Shown here in pieces: positions 29,608-37,070 of a stretch of 64,000 nucleotides of DNA (position 1 is the stretch's first letter; each line of letters begins with the position of its first letter). The DNA lies in the NCBI RefSeq assembly GCF_030852425.1, contig NZ_NSDM01000016.1, positions 1 to 64,000 on the forward strand, read 5' to 3'. The notes beneath the pieces were generated by a model. It did not search any database. It had not been told where the DNA came from and was given only the letters and a program-made list of their open reading frames with translations. The DNA is from Saccharothrix longispora. Its GTDB lineage: Bacteria; Actinomycetota; Actinomycetes; Mycobacteriales; Pseudonocardiaceae. Position numbers and translations under genes: made by a program.

Positions 29608-30297
29608 ATGACGGTGCAGAGCGAGCCGGGTCACGCGGACCTCCCCGCGTTGTTCCGGCGCATGACGGGGGACGAGAAGCACGAGTGGGCGGCGGCGTCC
29701 ACGCTCGACGTGCTGTGGGTGCTCTACGACCGGGTGCTGGACGTGTCGCCGGACCGGGTGGACGACCCGGACCGCGACCGGTTCCTGCTGTCGAAGGGGC
29801 ACGGGCCGATGGTCTACTACGCGGTGCTGGCCGCCAAGGGGTTCCTGGAACCGTCCCTCCTGGACGACTGGACGTCGTGGGGTTCGCCGCTGGGACAGCA
29901 CCCGGACCGCGTCCTCGTCGCCGGCGCGGAGATCGGCAGCGGATCGCTCGGCCACGGGCTCCCGCTGGCCGTCGGCACCGCGCTGGGCCTGCGGCTCCAG
30001 GGCCGCTCGGCGCGGACCGTGGTGCTGGTCGGCGACGCCGAGCTCGACGAGGGCAGCAACCACGAGGCCATCGCGCTGGCCGGGCGGTTCGGGCTCGACT
30101 CGCTGACCACCGTGGTGGTGGACAACGAGTCGGGCACGCACGGCTGGCCCGGCGGGGTGGCCGCGCGGTTCGCCGTCGAGGGCTGGCAGACGTCCACAGT
30201 GGATGGACGCGATCACGGCGCGCTGCACGACGCGCTCACGCAGGCCCACCCCGGTCGTCCGCTGGTCGTGGTGGCGAAGGTCGAGGGGGAGCGGTGA
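29608..30297 (+). CDS. Transketolase, N-terminal (TPP-binding) subunit
   Basis: 229 residues, somewhat shorter than usual for this half (about 270). LSKGHGPMVYYAVLAAKGF, IGSGSLGHGLPLAVGTALG, and the TPP motif GDAELDEGSNHEAIALA are present. The full enzyme is made of two separate chains, this and the next gene (GTGA overlap). It belongs to the pentose-phosphate type C2-transfer enzymes. The SoxR box upstream suggests induction by redox cycling compounds. It could instead be a specialised synthase working in secondary metabolism; the sequence does not decide. Confidence 0.9.
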   Translation: MTVQSEPGHADLPALFRRMTGDEKHEWAAASTLDVLWVLYDRVLDVSPDRVDDPDRDRFLLSKGHGPMVYYAVLAAKGFLEPSLLDDWTSWGSPLGQHPDRVLVAGAEIGSGSLGHGLPLAVGTALGLRLQGRSARTVVLVGDAELDEGSNHEAIALAGRFGLDSLTTVVVDNESGTHGWPGGVAARFAVEGWQTSTVDGRDHGALHDALTQAHPGRPLVVVAKVEGER

Positions 30298-31193
30298 GCG
30301 GCATGCGGCAGGTGTTCGTGGACACCGTGGAGGAGGTCATGCGGCACGACCCGCGCGTGGTCGTCGTGCTCGCGGAGATCTCGCGCGACGCGTTCCGCCC
30401 GCAGGAGCGGGTGGTCAACGTCGGCATCCGCGAGCAGGCCATGGTGGGCGTCGGCGCGGGGCTGGCGCTGACCGGGATGCGGCCCGTGGTGCACAGCTAC
30501 GCGCCGTTCCTGGTCGAGCGACCGTTCGAGCAGGTCAAGCTGGACTTCGGCCACCAGGACGTCGGCGGGGTGCTGGTGAGCATCGGCGCCTCCTACGACG
30601 ACCCGGCGTGGGGTCGCACGCACCAGGCGCCCGGCGACGTGGCGCTGTTCGACACGCTGCCCGGCTGGACCGTGCACGTGCCGGGGCACCCGGAGGAGGT
30701 CGGCCCGCTCGTGCGCCGCGCGCTGGCGGGCGACGACCGCGTCTACATCAGGCTCTCGCTGCGGCGGAACGCGTCGCCGCACCCGGTGGTCGAGGGGTTC
30801 ACCGAGGTGCGGCGCGGGGCCCGGGGTGTGGTCGTGGCGGTGGGGCCGGTGCTGGACACCGTGCTCGCGGCCACCGCGGGCGTCGACGTGACCGTGCTCT
30901 ACGCCACGACGGTCCGGCCGTTCGACGCCGCCGGCCTGCTCGCCGCCGTCCGCGGGGGGCGGGCGAACGACGTGCTGCTGGTGGAGCCGTACCTGGAGGG
31001 CACGTCGGCGCACCTGGTGGCCGAGGCGCTGGCCGACGTGCCGCACCGGCTGCGGTCGCTCGGGGTGCGCCGGGACGCCGAGCTGCGCGCCTACGGCACG
31101 GCCGAGGACCACGATTCGGCGCACGACCTCGACGTGCCGGGTGTCGCCGCGGCCGTGCGTCGGATGTTCGGCCCGCCGGCGGCTGCGGCATGA
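30294..31193 (+). CDS. Transketolase, C-terminal subunit
   Basis: 299 residues covering the pyrimidine-binding and C-terminal domains: VVNVGIREQAMVGVGAGLALTGMRPVVHSYAPFLVERPFEQVKLDF, then YDDPAWGRTHQAPGDVALFDTLPGWTVHVP, and LLVEPYLEGTSAHLVAEAL. The Glu of VGIREQ activates the TPP cofactor in the partner chain. GTG overlaps the N-terminal subunit's stop; an ATG 9 bp later is an alternative. Together with its partner it forms a split transketolase / DXS-like enzyme. Confidence 0.9.
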   Translation: MSGMRQVFVDTVEEVMRHDPRVVVVLAEISRDAFRPQERVVNVGIREQAMVGVGAGLALTGMRPVVHSYAPFLVERPFEQVKLDFGHQDVGGVLVSIGASYDDPAWGRTHQAPGDVALFDTLPGWTVHVPGHPEEVGPLVRRALAGDDRVYIRLSLRRNASPHPVVEGFTEVRRGARGVVVAVGPVLDTVLAATAGVDVTVLYATTVRPFDAAGLLAAVRGGRANDVLLVEPYLEGTSAHLVAEALADVPHRLRSLGVRRDAELRAYGTAEDHDSAHDLDVPGVAAAVRRMFGPPAAAA

Positions 31194-31202
31194 TCTCCGC
31201 CT

Positions 31203-31676
31203 GTGAGCGTGCCGAGAACCCTGATCTGGACACCCGCGCCGACCGCCGAGCTCCAGCTCAACCTGCACCGCGCGCTGGCCGGCCCGGCCGCGCTGGTGCC
31301 CGTGGCGTCCGGGACGGTGCTGCTGCCGCGCAGGCAGATCGGGTTCGCGGCGGCGGACGACCTGGCCGGGCGCGTGCGGGCGACCGGGACGTCGGCCCTC
31401 CTCGTGCGCTGGAGCCCGAACGGCGAGGTGTGGACCGACGGCGAGCAGGCGGGCTTCACCGGCTCGCCCCGCCGCCTGGTCGGCCTGCTGCGCTGGTGGC
31501 GCCTGGACGCCAGGCCGGGCCCCGCAGCCCTGCCGCCCGACGCGGCCGAGGTCAGGGCGCTGGTCGACGAGGGACGCGCCGACGCCTGGGTGACCACCCT
31601 CCCGACCACGGCCGGCCACCCCATCAACACCGTCCTCCCGGTGGTCCCGGTGACCGGCGGCTCCCCCCTCCCCTGA
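31203..31676 (+). CDS. Hypothetical protein
   Basis: 157 residues from GTG, 9 bp after the transketolase stop. No domain is recognised. The sequence starts VPRTLIWTPAPTAELQLNLHRALAGPAALVPVASGTVLLPRRQIGFAAADDLAG and later has WSPNGEVWTDGEQAGFTGSPRRLVGLLRWWRLD. It is soluble and rich in Trp and Pro. Third-position GC is as high as in the neighbours, which supports coding. It ends one base before the repeat array at 31677. Confidence 0.6.
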   Translation: MSVPRTLIWTPAPTAELQLNLHRALAGPAALVPVASGTVLLPRRQIGFAAADDLAGRVRATGTSALLVRWSPNGEVWTDGEQAGFTGSPRRLVGLLRWWRLDARPGPAALPPDAAEVRALVDEGRADAWVTTLPTTAGHPINTVLPVVPVTGGSPLP

Positions 31677-31856
31677 CCGCGAGTCGTAGGTCCACGCCCC
31701 GCGAGTCGTAAGCTCGCGCCCCGCGAGTCGTAGGTCCACGCCCCGTGAGTCGAACACCTGCGGCCTGCCGAGGTCCGCTCGCGGTAAGGCCGAACGTACG
31801 ACTCGCGGGGCGTGAACGTACGACTCGCGGGGCGTGGACCTATGACTCGCCGGGCT
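31677..31856. repeat. Inverted array of about 22-bp repeats
   Basis: Left arm: copies of CGCGAGTCGTAGGTCCACGCCC at 31679-31700, 31701-31722 (diverged), 31723-31744, and a partial GTGAGTCGAACACC at 31745-31758. Right arm in reverse orientation: about 31791-31814, 31815-31837 and 31838-31853, with cores GTACGACTCGCGGGGCGTG. A 32-bp non-repeated centre separates the arms. The whole can fold as a cruciform or long hairpin. It lies between a hypothetical gene and hisH, where the his operon is interrupted. The units are contiguous without spacers, so this is not a CRISPR array. Confidence 0.9.
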
Positions 31857-31884
31857 GGTCCACGACCCGGGGTAGGCTGGTGGT

Positions 31885-32520
31885 GTGGCACGAGTCGTCG
31901 TTCTGGACTACGGATCTGGCAACCTCCGCTCCGCCGAGCGGGCGCTCCAGCGGGTGGGGGCCGACGTCGAGGTGACGGCCGACCACCGTGCCGCGCTGGA
32001 GGCCGACGGGCTGGTCGTGCCCGGCGTCGGGGCGTTCGCCGCCTGCATGGAGGGCCTGAACGCGGTCAAGGGCGGCCGGTTGATCGGGCAGCGGTTGGCC
32101 GGTGGGCGACCCGTGCTCGGCATCTGCGTCGGCATGCAGATCCTGTTCGAGAAGGGCATCGAGCACGGCGTGCACAGCGAGGGCTGCGGCGAGTGGCCCG
32201 GCACGGTGGAGCGGCTGGAGGCACCCGTGGTGCCGCACATGGGCTGGAACACCGTGCAGCCGCCCGAGGGCTCGAAGCTCTTCGCCGGCCTCGACGCGGA
32301 CACCCGGTTCTACTTCGTCCACTCCTACGGCGTGCGGAAGTGGGAGCTGAACGACACCGGCGCGCTCACGCCGCCGCTGGTGACGTGGTCCGAGCACGGT
32401 GGCGACCGGTTCGTCGCCGCGGTCGAGAACGGACCGCTGTGGGGGACCCAGTTCCACCCGGAGAAGTCCGGCGACGCGGGCGCGCACCTGCTGGAGAACT
32501 GGCTCAAGACCGTCAACTAG
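31885..32520 (+). CDS. hisH: Imidazole glycerol phosphate synthase, glutaminase subunit
   Basis: 211 residues. HisH hydrolyses glutamine and feeds ammonia to HisF. Class-I amidotransferase triad: C81 in [12 protein letters not shown], and His and Glu in [10 protein letters not shown] near the C-terminus; oxyanion segment [11 protein letters not shown] start with TAGGCT 6 nt upstream, a leaderless pattern. hisA follows after 9 bp; its partner hisF is 2.3 kb downstream. Confidence 0.97.
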   Translation: MARVVVLDYGSGNLRSAERALQRVGADVEVTADHRAALEADGLVVPGVGAFAACMEGLNAVKGGRLIGQRLAGGRPVLGICVGMQILFEKGIEHGVHSEGCGEWPGTVERLEAPVVPHMGWNTVQPPEGSKLFAGLDADTRFYFVHSYGVRKWELNDTGALTPPLVTWSEHGGDRFVAAVENGPLWGTQFHPEKSGDAGAHLLENWLKTVN

Positions 32521-32523
32521 GCT
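32518..32523 (+). promoter_or_regulatory. hisA -10 element built on the hisH stop codon
   Basis: TAGGCT: the first three bases are the hisH UAG stop. A 6-nt gap leads to the hisA GTG. The same hexamer with the same spacing precedes hisH (31873-31878), and with 7 nt precedes hisF (34841-34846). Confidence 0.5.
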
Positions 32524-32529
32524 GTTCGC

Positions 32530-33264
32530 GTGACTTTCACGCTCCTCCCGGCCGTCGACGTGGTCGACGGCCAGGCCGTCCGCCTCGTCCAGGGCGAGGC
32601 CGGCACCGAGACCTCCTACGGCAGCCCGCTCGACGCCGCGCACGCGTGGCAGCGCGACGGCGCGGAGTGGGTCCACCTGGTCGACCTCGACGCCGCGTTC
32701 GGCCGGGGGAGCAACCGGGAACTGGTCGCCCGCGTGGTCGGCGAGCTGGACGTGGCCGTGGAGCTGTCCGGCGGCATCCGGGACGACGCGTCGCTGGCCG
32801 CCGCGCTCGCCACCGGCTGCGCCCGGGTCAACCTGGGCACCGCCGCGATCGAGAACCCCGAGTGGTGCGCGAAGGCCATCGCCGAGCACGGCGAGAAGAT
32901 CGCGGTCGGCTTGGACGTGCGGATCACCGGGGAGGGCTACCGGGTGGCCGGCCGCGGCTGGACGACCGACGGCGGCGACCTGTGGGACGTGCTGGAGCGC
33001 CTCGACCGCGACGGTTGCGCCCGCTACGTGGTGACCGACGTGAGCAAGGACGGCACGCTCACCGGCCCGAACGTGGACCTGCTGCGCGAGGTCTGCGCGC
33101 GCACCGACGCGCCGGTGATCGCCTCCGGGGGCGTGTCGAGCGTCGCCGACCTGGTGGCGCTGGCCGCGTTGGACCGCGACGGCGTGGAGGGCGCGATCGT
33201 CGGCAAGGCGCTGTACGCGGGCGCGTTCACGCTCCCCGAGGCGCTCGCCGCTGTGCGCGGCTGA
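32530..33264 (+). CDS. hisA: ProFAR isomerase HisA, probably bifunctional with TrpF activity (PriA)
   Basis: 244 residues, TIM barrel. Visible: [96 protein letters not shown] and VIASGGVSS. In actinobacteria this protein (PriA) usually isomerises both ProFAR (His) and phosphoribosylanthranilate (Trp). That fits the absence of trpF from the trp cluster here. GTG start, TAGGCT 6 nt upstream. The 3' end overlaps a convergent gene by 38 bp. Confidence 0.95.
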   Translation: MTFTLLPAVDVVDGQAVRLVQGEAGTETSYGSPLDAAHAWQRDGAEWVHLVDLDAAFGRGSNRELVARVVGELDVAVELSGGIRDDASLAAALATGCARVNLGTAAIENPEWCAKAIAEHGEKIAVGLDVRITGEGYRVAGRGWTTDGGDLWDVLERLDRDGCARYVVTDVSKDGTLTGPNVDLLREVCARTDAPVIASGGVSSVADLVALAALDRDGVEGAIVGKALYAGAFTLPEALAAVRG

Positions 33265-33955
33265 TCGCGTCGTCGATCTCCCGCACGACGTGCGCCTCCG
33301 CGGCCTCCCTGGTGACCCCCGTGTCGGCCAGGGCCGCGGCGGCGGTGCCGTCGTGCTCGGCGAGCAGGCCGAGCAGCACGTGCTCGGTGCCCACGAAGCG
33401 GTGGCCCAGGCGCAGTGACGCGCGCACGGCCAGCTCCAGCGCCTTCTTGCAGTGCGTGCTGAACGGCTGCGGGTCGGGTCGCTCGTGGACGGTCGGGTCC
33501 AGCCTCTTGAGCACGGTCAGCCGCGTGGTGCCCTCGGCGGCCTCCAGCTGGGCGATGGTCTTCGCGGCCAGGCCGCCGGACTCGTCGAGCAGGCCCAGCA
33601 GCAGGTGCTCGGTGCCGATCCGCGCGCTGAACCGGGCGTGGTGGCGGGCCAGCACGACGACCCGCCGCGCCCGGTCGGTGTAGCGGTCGAACGCGGCCGG
33701 AGTGAAGTCGGCCGACTCCTTCGGCACGAACCGCTTCTGCGCGGCCTGCTTCGTCACGCCGATGCTCTCGCCGATGTCCGTCCAACTCGCGCCCGACCGG
33801 CGAGCCTCGTCCACGAAGTGCCCGATGAGGTGGTCGCCCAGCTCGTCGAGCTGACCGCTCAGCTCCACGGCGGCCGTCAGCCGGCCGAGCGCGTCGGCGT
33901 GCTCGGCCGCGACGGCGACGATGAGGTCGGTGAGCTGCACCGGGGTGACGACCAT
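33227..33955 (-). CDS. HTH plus Clp_N-repeat protein
   Basis: 242 residues. Residues about 45-80 contain a helix-turn-helix ([23 protein letters not shown]). Two Clp_N repeats follow: [34 protein letters not shown] near 90-125 and [33 protein letters not shown] near 165-200. The ATPase domains of ClpC are absent, so it is not a chaperone; a DNA-binding regulator that uses Clp_N modules to sense or be delivered to ClpCP is possible. ATG at 33955 is 6 nt after TACAGT, and its promoter is covered by two identical operators (33957-34004), so autoregulation is likely. Confidence 0.85.
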   Translation of the reverse strand: MVVTPVQLTDLIVAVAAEHADALGRLTAAVELSGQLDELGDHLIGHFVDEARRSGASWTDIGESIGVTKQAAQKRFVPKESADFTPAAFDRYTDRARRVVVLARHHARFSARIGTEHLLLGLLDESGGLAAKTIAQLEAAEGTTRLTVLKRLDPTVHERPDPQPFSTHCKKALELAVRASLRLGHRFVGTEHVLLGLLAEHDGTAAAALADTGVTREAAEAHVVREIDDAISRAQRRAPRGA

Positions 33956-33956
33956 G

Positions 33957-34004
33957 CGTCAACTGTAGGTTGACGCGCGAGAGGGCGTCAACTCCCGGTT
34001 GACG
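33957..34004 (-). promoter_or_regulatory. Promoter with twin operators for the HTH-Clp_N gene
   Basis: Two copies of CGTCAAC-N5-GTTGACG: CGTCAACTGTAGGTTGACG at 33957-33975 and CGTCAACTCCCGGTTGACG at 33986-34004, with centres 29 bp apart. On the minus strand the promoter is TTGACG (33991-33986), an 18-bp spacer, TACAGT (33967-33962), then 6 nt to ATG. One operator covers the -35 and the other the -10 and start. The distal copy lies inside the last codons of the upstream PPOX gene. Confidence 0.85.
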
Positions 34005-34362
34005 GGTGGATCTCGATGCCGACGGTGCCCTCCGGGCCGCGCCGCAGCCGGCTGCCGAGCAGGGTGATGCGGCCGAACAGGCCGTACTTGCGCGCGATCA
34101 TCGACCGCACCCGCTCACTGCCCTCGCGGTCCATCAGGGACGCGCGGGCGGGCACCTGCTCGCCGGTGGGCCTGCCCCTGACGTCGCACGGACCGATCCG
34201 CACCTCGCCGTTGTTGCGGATGCGCTTGACCTTGCCCGCGTCGGCGGCCGACCACGCGTAGAGCGCGCTGCCGTCATGGGCCACCCACACCGGGGTGGGT
34301 ACCGCCACGCCGCTGCGGCGGAACGTGGTCAGCAGCAGGTACTTGCCGTCTCCGAGGTCCAT
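33988..34362 (-). CDS. PPOX-class (F420-dependent type) oxidoreductase
   Basis: 124 residues, split beta-barrel. The opening GDGKYLLLTTFRRSGVAVPTPVWVAHDGSALYAWSAADAGKVKRIRNNGEVRIGPCDVRGRP is typical of the Rv2061-like group of F420/FMN-dependent oxidoreductases. ATG is 6 nt after TACGTT on the minus strand (leaderless pattern). Its 3' end contains one operator of the downstream HTH-Clp_N gene, 32 bp away. Exact cofactor and substrate cannot be read from the sequence. Confidence 0.88.
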   Translation of the reverse strand: MDLGDGKYLLLTTFRRSGVAVPTPVWVAHDGSALYAWSAADAGKVKRIRNNGEVRIGPCDVRGRPTGEQVPARASLMDREGSERVRSMIARKYGLFGRITLLGSRLRRGPEGTVGIEIHPSTGS

Positions 34363-34394
34363 GCCCCCAACGTATGGGGGCCGGGAAAGAGCAA

Positions 34395-34426
34395 AGGCCC
34401 CGCCCCCCTGGTGGGGGACAGGGCCT
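34395..34426 (-). terminator. Terminator of the cold-shock gene
   Basis: AGGCCC (34395-34400) pairs with GGGCCT (34421-34426), and CCCCC with GGGGG inside. On the minus strand the stem is followed by TTTGCTCTTT, giving a U-rich tail that is rare in this genome. Confidence 0.8.
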
Positions 34427-34441
34427 CGACGTCACGTCAGG

Positions 34442-34645
34442 TCAGATGGCCTGGACGTTGGTGGCCTGGGGGCCCTTGGCGCCCTGGCCGACGTCGAAGC
34501 TCACCCGCTGGTTCTCCTCCAGGCTGCGGTAGCCGCCGCTCTGGATCTCCGAGTAGTGGACGAACACGTCCGCGCCACCGTTCTCCGGGGTGATGAAGCC
34601 GAAGCCCTTTTCGGAGTTGAACCACTTCACGGTGCCCTGAGCCAT
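34442..34645 (-). CDS. Cold-shock protein (CspA family)
   Basis: 67 residues, a single cold-shock domain: [33 protein letters not shown] with RNP1 (KGFGFI) and RNP2 (VFVHY), then [28 protein letters not shown]. It binds single-stranded RNA and DNA as an RNA chaperone. ATG at 34645 follows GGAG with a somewhat long gap. It has its own terminator and a long untranslated leader, usual for cold-shock genes. Confidence 0.97.
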   Translation of the reverse strand: MAQGTVKWFNSEKGFGFITPENGGADVFVHYSEIQSGGYRSLEENQRVSFDVGQGAKGPQATNVQAI

Positions 34646-34853
34646 CTTCAAATCTCCTCATACTGCTGCCGCCGGGCGAACGCACCGACGGGGCCGGTCC
34701 AAACGCATGGACCCTGAGGAATCACACGCTCAAACGCGTTTCGCGAGCGTGGATGACACGGACACAAAACCTTCGACCTCGTACAGTTAAGCACACTTCG
34801 GGCCGGATGTCCCGCGCGAACCACGATCGGGTGATCCCCGTAGGCTTTTGCCC
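34646..34853. other. Leader of the cold-shock gene and hisF promoter region
   Basis: 208 bp without a gene. The minus-strand cold-shock leader includes a hairpin CACGCTC (34725-34731) / GAGCGTG (34745-34751). At the right end TAGGCT (34841-34846) lies 7 nt before the hisF ATG. The stretch is less GC-rich than its surroundings (AAACCTTCGACCTCG, TACAGTTAAG), as expected for promoters of both genes. Confidence 0.55.
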
Positions 34854-35627
34854 ATGTCAGTAGCGGTGCGCGTGATCCCCTGCCTGGACGTCGACCGGGG
34901 GCGGGTCGTCAAAGGCGTCAACTTCACCGACCTCGTCGACGCGGGCGACCCGGTCGAGCTGGCGCGGGCCTACGACGCCGAGGGGGCAGACGAGCTGACC
35001 TTCCTGGACGTGACCGCGTCCTCCGGCGACCGGGAGACCACGTTCGACGTGGTCCGCCGCACCGCCGAGCAGGTGTTCATCCCGCTCACCGTGGGCGGCG
35101 GCGTGCGCACGCCCGAGGACGTGGACAAGCTGCTGCGCTCCGGCGCGGACAAGGTGAGCGTGAACACGGCGGCCATCGTGCGCCCCGAGCTGCTGGGCGA
35201 GCTGTCCCGCCGGTTCGGCGCGCAGTGCATCGTGCTGTCGGTCGACGCGCGCCGAGTGCCCGAGGGCGGGCGGCCCACGCCGTCCGGCTTCGAGGTCACC
35301 ACGCACGGCGGCCGCGAGGGCACCGGCGTCGACGCGGTCGAGTGGGCCGCGCGCGGCCAGGAGCTGGGCGTCGGCGAGATCCTGCTGAACTCGATGGACG
35401 CCGACGGCACCAAGGCCGGGTTCGACCTGGAGCTGATCCGGTTGACCCGCGCGGTCGTGGACGTGCCGCTCATCGCCAGCGGCGGGGCCGGGCGGCTCGA
35501 CCACTTCCCGCCCGCGGTGGCCGAGGGCGCGGACGCGGTGCTCGCCGCCAGCGTGTTCCACTTCGGCGCGCTGCGCATCGGCGACGTGAAGAACAGCCTG
35601 CGCGACGCCGGCGTGGAGGTCCGCTGA
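34854..35627 (+). CDS. hisF: Imidazole glycerol phosphate synthase, cyclase subunit
   Basis: 257 residues, TIM barrel. [20 protein letters not shown] (with the catalytic Asp), [70 protein letters not shown] (second catalytic Asp) and LIASGGAG. It makes IGP and AICAR with ammonia from HisH. ATG at 34854, 7 nt after TAGGCT. Its TGA overlaps the ATG of the next gene by one base. Confidence 0.97.
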   Translation: MSVAVRVIPCLDVDRGRVVKGVNFTDLVDAGDPVELARAYDAEGADELTFLDVTASSGDRETTFDVVRRTAEQVFIPLTVGGGVRTPEDVDKLLRSGADKVSVNTAAIVRPELLGELSRRFGAQCIVLSVDARRVPEGGRPTPSGFEVTTHGGREGTGVDAVEWAARGQELGVGEILLNSMDADGTKAGFDLELIRLTRAVVDVPLIASGGAGRLDHFPPAVAEGADAVLAASVFHFGALRIGDVKNSLRDAGVEVR

Positions 35628-36004
35628 TGCTCCACCCCCGCAACGCGCCGGTCGAGGTGTTCCTGGCGACCGCCATCGGCGGGGCGGGCGCGGCGCTGTT
35701 CGTGCTCATGGGCGTCGTGCAGTGGCAGGTCGAGGCCGACGCGACCTGGGTGCGGTTCCCGGTGGTCGTCGCCGTGCTGGGGCTGCTGGCGTCGGTCGGC
35801 CTGGCCGCCGGGTGGCGCCCCGCCCGGCTGACCGCCGCGTTCGTCTTCGGCCTGGTGGCCCTGATCCACCTGCTGGCCGTGCTCAACCAGGGCCCGGTGT
35901 GGGTCAGGGTGCTCTCCGGCCTGCTCTCCGCGGCCCACGTGTTCGCCGTGGTGCTGCTCAACACCCGACCCGCACTCATCCACTTCACCGGAGGACGCAG
36001 GTGA
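35627..36004 (+). CDS. Membrane protein between hisF and hisI
   Basis: 125 residues with four hydrophobic helices ([81 protein letters not shown]). It starts in a TGATG junction with hisF and its stop overlaps the hisI GTG, so it is part of the his transcript. No family is recognised and no role in histidine synthesis is known. Confidence 0.8.
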   Translation: MLHPRNAPVEVFLATAIGGAGAALFVLMGVVQWQVEADATWVRFPVVVAVLGLLASVGLAAGWRPARLTAAFVFGLVALIHLLAVLNQGPVWVRVLSGLLSAAHVFAVVLLNTRPALIHFTGGRR

Positions 36005-36369
36005 CCAGCGCGCTCGACCCGTCGATCGCCGCCCGGCTCAAGCGCACCGAGGACGGCCTGGTGTGCGCCGTGGTGCAGCGGCGCGGCACCGGCGAGGTGC
36101 TGATGGTGGCCTGGATGGACGACGAGGCCCTGCACCGCACGCTGACCACGCGCCGCGCCACGTACTTCTCGCGCAGCCGGCAGCGGCAGTGGGTGAAGGG
36201 CGAGACGTCCGGGCACGTGCAGCACGTCCACGAGGTGCGGCTGGACTGCGACGGCGACGCGGTGCTGCTCGTCGTGGACCAGGTCGGCGGCGCCTGCCAC
36301 ACCGGCGACGCGACGTGCTTCGACGCCGACCTGCTGCTGGCGCCAGAGGAGCGGGCCCCGGCTAGCTGA
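36001..36369 (+). CDS. hisI: Phosphoribosyl-AMP cyclohydrolase
   Basis: 122 residues, the stand-alone HisI without His[70 protein letters not shown] shows the zinc and magnesium ligands. It hydrolyses PR-AMP to ProFAR, the HisA substrate. GGAGG lies 6 nt before the GTG. Its 3' end overlaps a convergent TetR gene by 8 bp. Confidence 0.96.
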   Translation: MTSALDPSIAARLKRTEDGLVCAVVQRRGTGEVLMVAWMDDEALHRTLTTRRATYFSRSRQRQWVKGETSGHVQHVHEVRLDCDGDAVLLVVDQVGGACHTGDATCFDADLLLAPEERAPAS

Positions 36370-36976
36370 TGTCGCCGGTCAGGTAGCGCTGGAGGTTCGG
36401 CGCGATCGCCCTGACCATCGTGTCCACGTCGGCCGAGGCGAACGGCTCGATGCGCACCACGTACCGGACGATGCCCATGCCGAAGATCTGGCTGGCGGTC
36501 AGCGTGGCGCGCAGCTCGGCGTCGGACGAGCCGAGGTGGGCGATGACGCGCCTGAGCAGGGTCTGCACGAAGAACTGCCTGAGCACCTCGGCGACCTGCT
36601 CCTGCGAGGTGATGCTGCGGACCATGGCCGCGAACTGGCCGCCGCCGGTGGCGTCCCAGATGGTCACGAAGTTGCGCACGATCCGCTCGCCGATCAGCTC
36701 CGGCGGACCGTCGAGCAGGCGTTCGACCAGGGTGTTCGGGTCGATCGGGAGTTGGAGCACGGCCTTGGCGAACAGGCCCTCCTTGCCGCCGAACCAGTGG
36801 TTGACCATCGCCGCGTCCACCCCGGCCCGCGAGGCGATGGAGCGCACCGTCGCCCCCTCGAAACCGCGTTCGACGAACACCTCGCGCGCGGCCTGGAGCA
36901 GGGCGGCCCTGGTGTCCTCACCGCCCGCGCGGCGGCCTCGGCGCTTGGGTTCGGTGCGGTTCGGGCTGTGGTCCAC
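36362..36976 (-). CDS. TetR-family transcriptional regulator next to trpE
   Basis: 204 residues. The [54 protein letters not shown] is typical; the C-terminal helices end in [14 protein letters not shown] at 36976 is used as start because no earlier start gives homologous sequence and GATGAT lies 6 nt upstream. It is divergent from trpE (94 bp apart), with a perfect 12-bp palindrome between them. A role in trpE control is possible but unproven. Confidence 0.88.
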   Translation of the reverse strand: MDHSPNRTEPKRRGRRAGGEDTRAALLQAAREVFVERGFEGATVRSIASRAGVDAAMVNHWFGGKEGLFAKAVLQLPIDPNTLVERLLDGPPELIGERIVRNFVTIWDATGGGQFAAMVRSITSQEQVAEVLRQFFVQTLLRRVIAHLGSSDAELRATLTASQIFGMGIVRYVVRIEPFASADVDTMVRAIAPNLQRYLTGDIS

Positions 36977-37016
36977 GGCTCCATCATCGGTGACCGGCGC
37001 AAATCGTCCACCGCGT

Positions 37017-37028
37017 GGCGAATTCGCC
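37017..37028. promoter_or_regulatory. 12-bp palindrome between the TetR gene and trpE
   Basis: GGCGAATTCGCC, a perfect palindrome about midway between the divergent starts (36976 and 37071). It is a candidate operator for the adjacent TetR protein. Confidence 0.4.
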
Positions 37029-37070
37029 CGGAGGCGGACCGGGGGGCCCGCATTGGGCACAATGTCGCCC

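Noticed and set aside
30294-31193. 1-deoxyxylulose-5-phosphate synthase
   Set aside because: DXS is a single chain of about 630 residues; this locus has two chains with the transketolase layout.
31677-31856. CRISPR array
   Set aside because: Units are contiguous with no unique spacers, occur in two orientations, and no cas genes are near.
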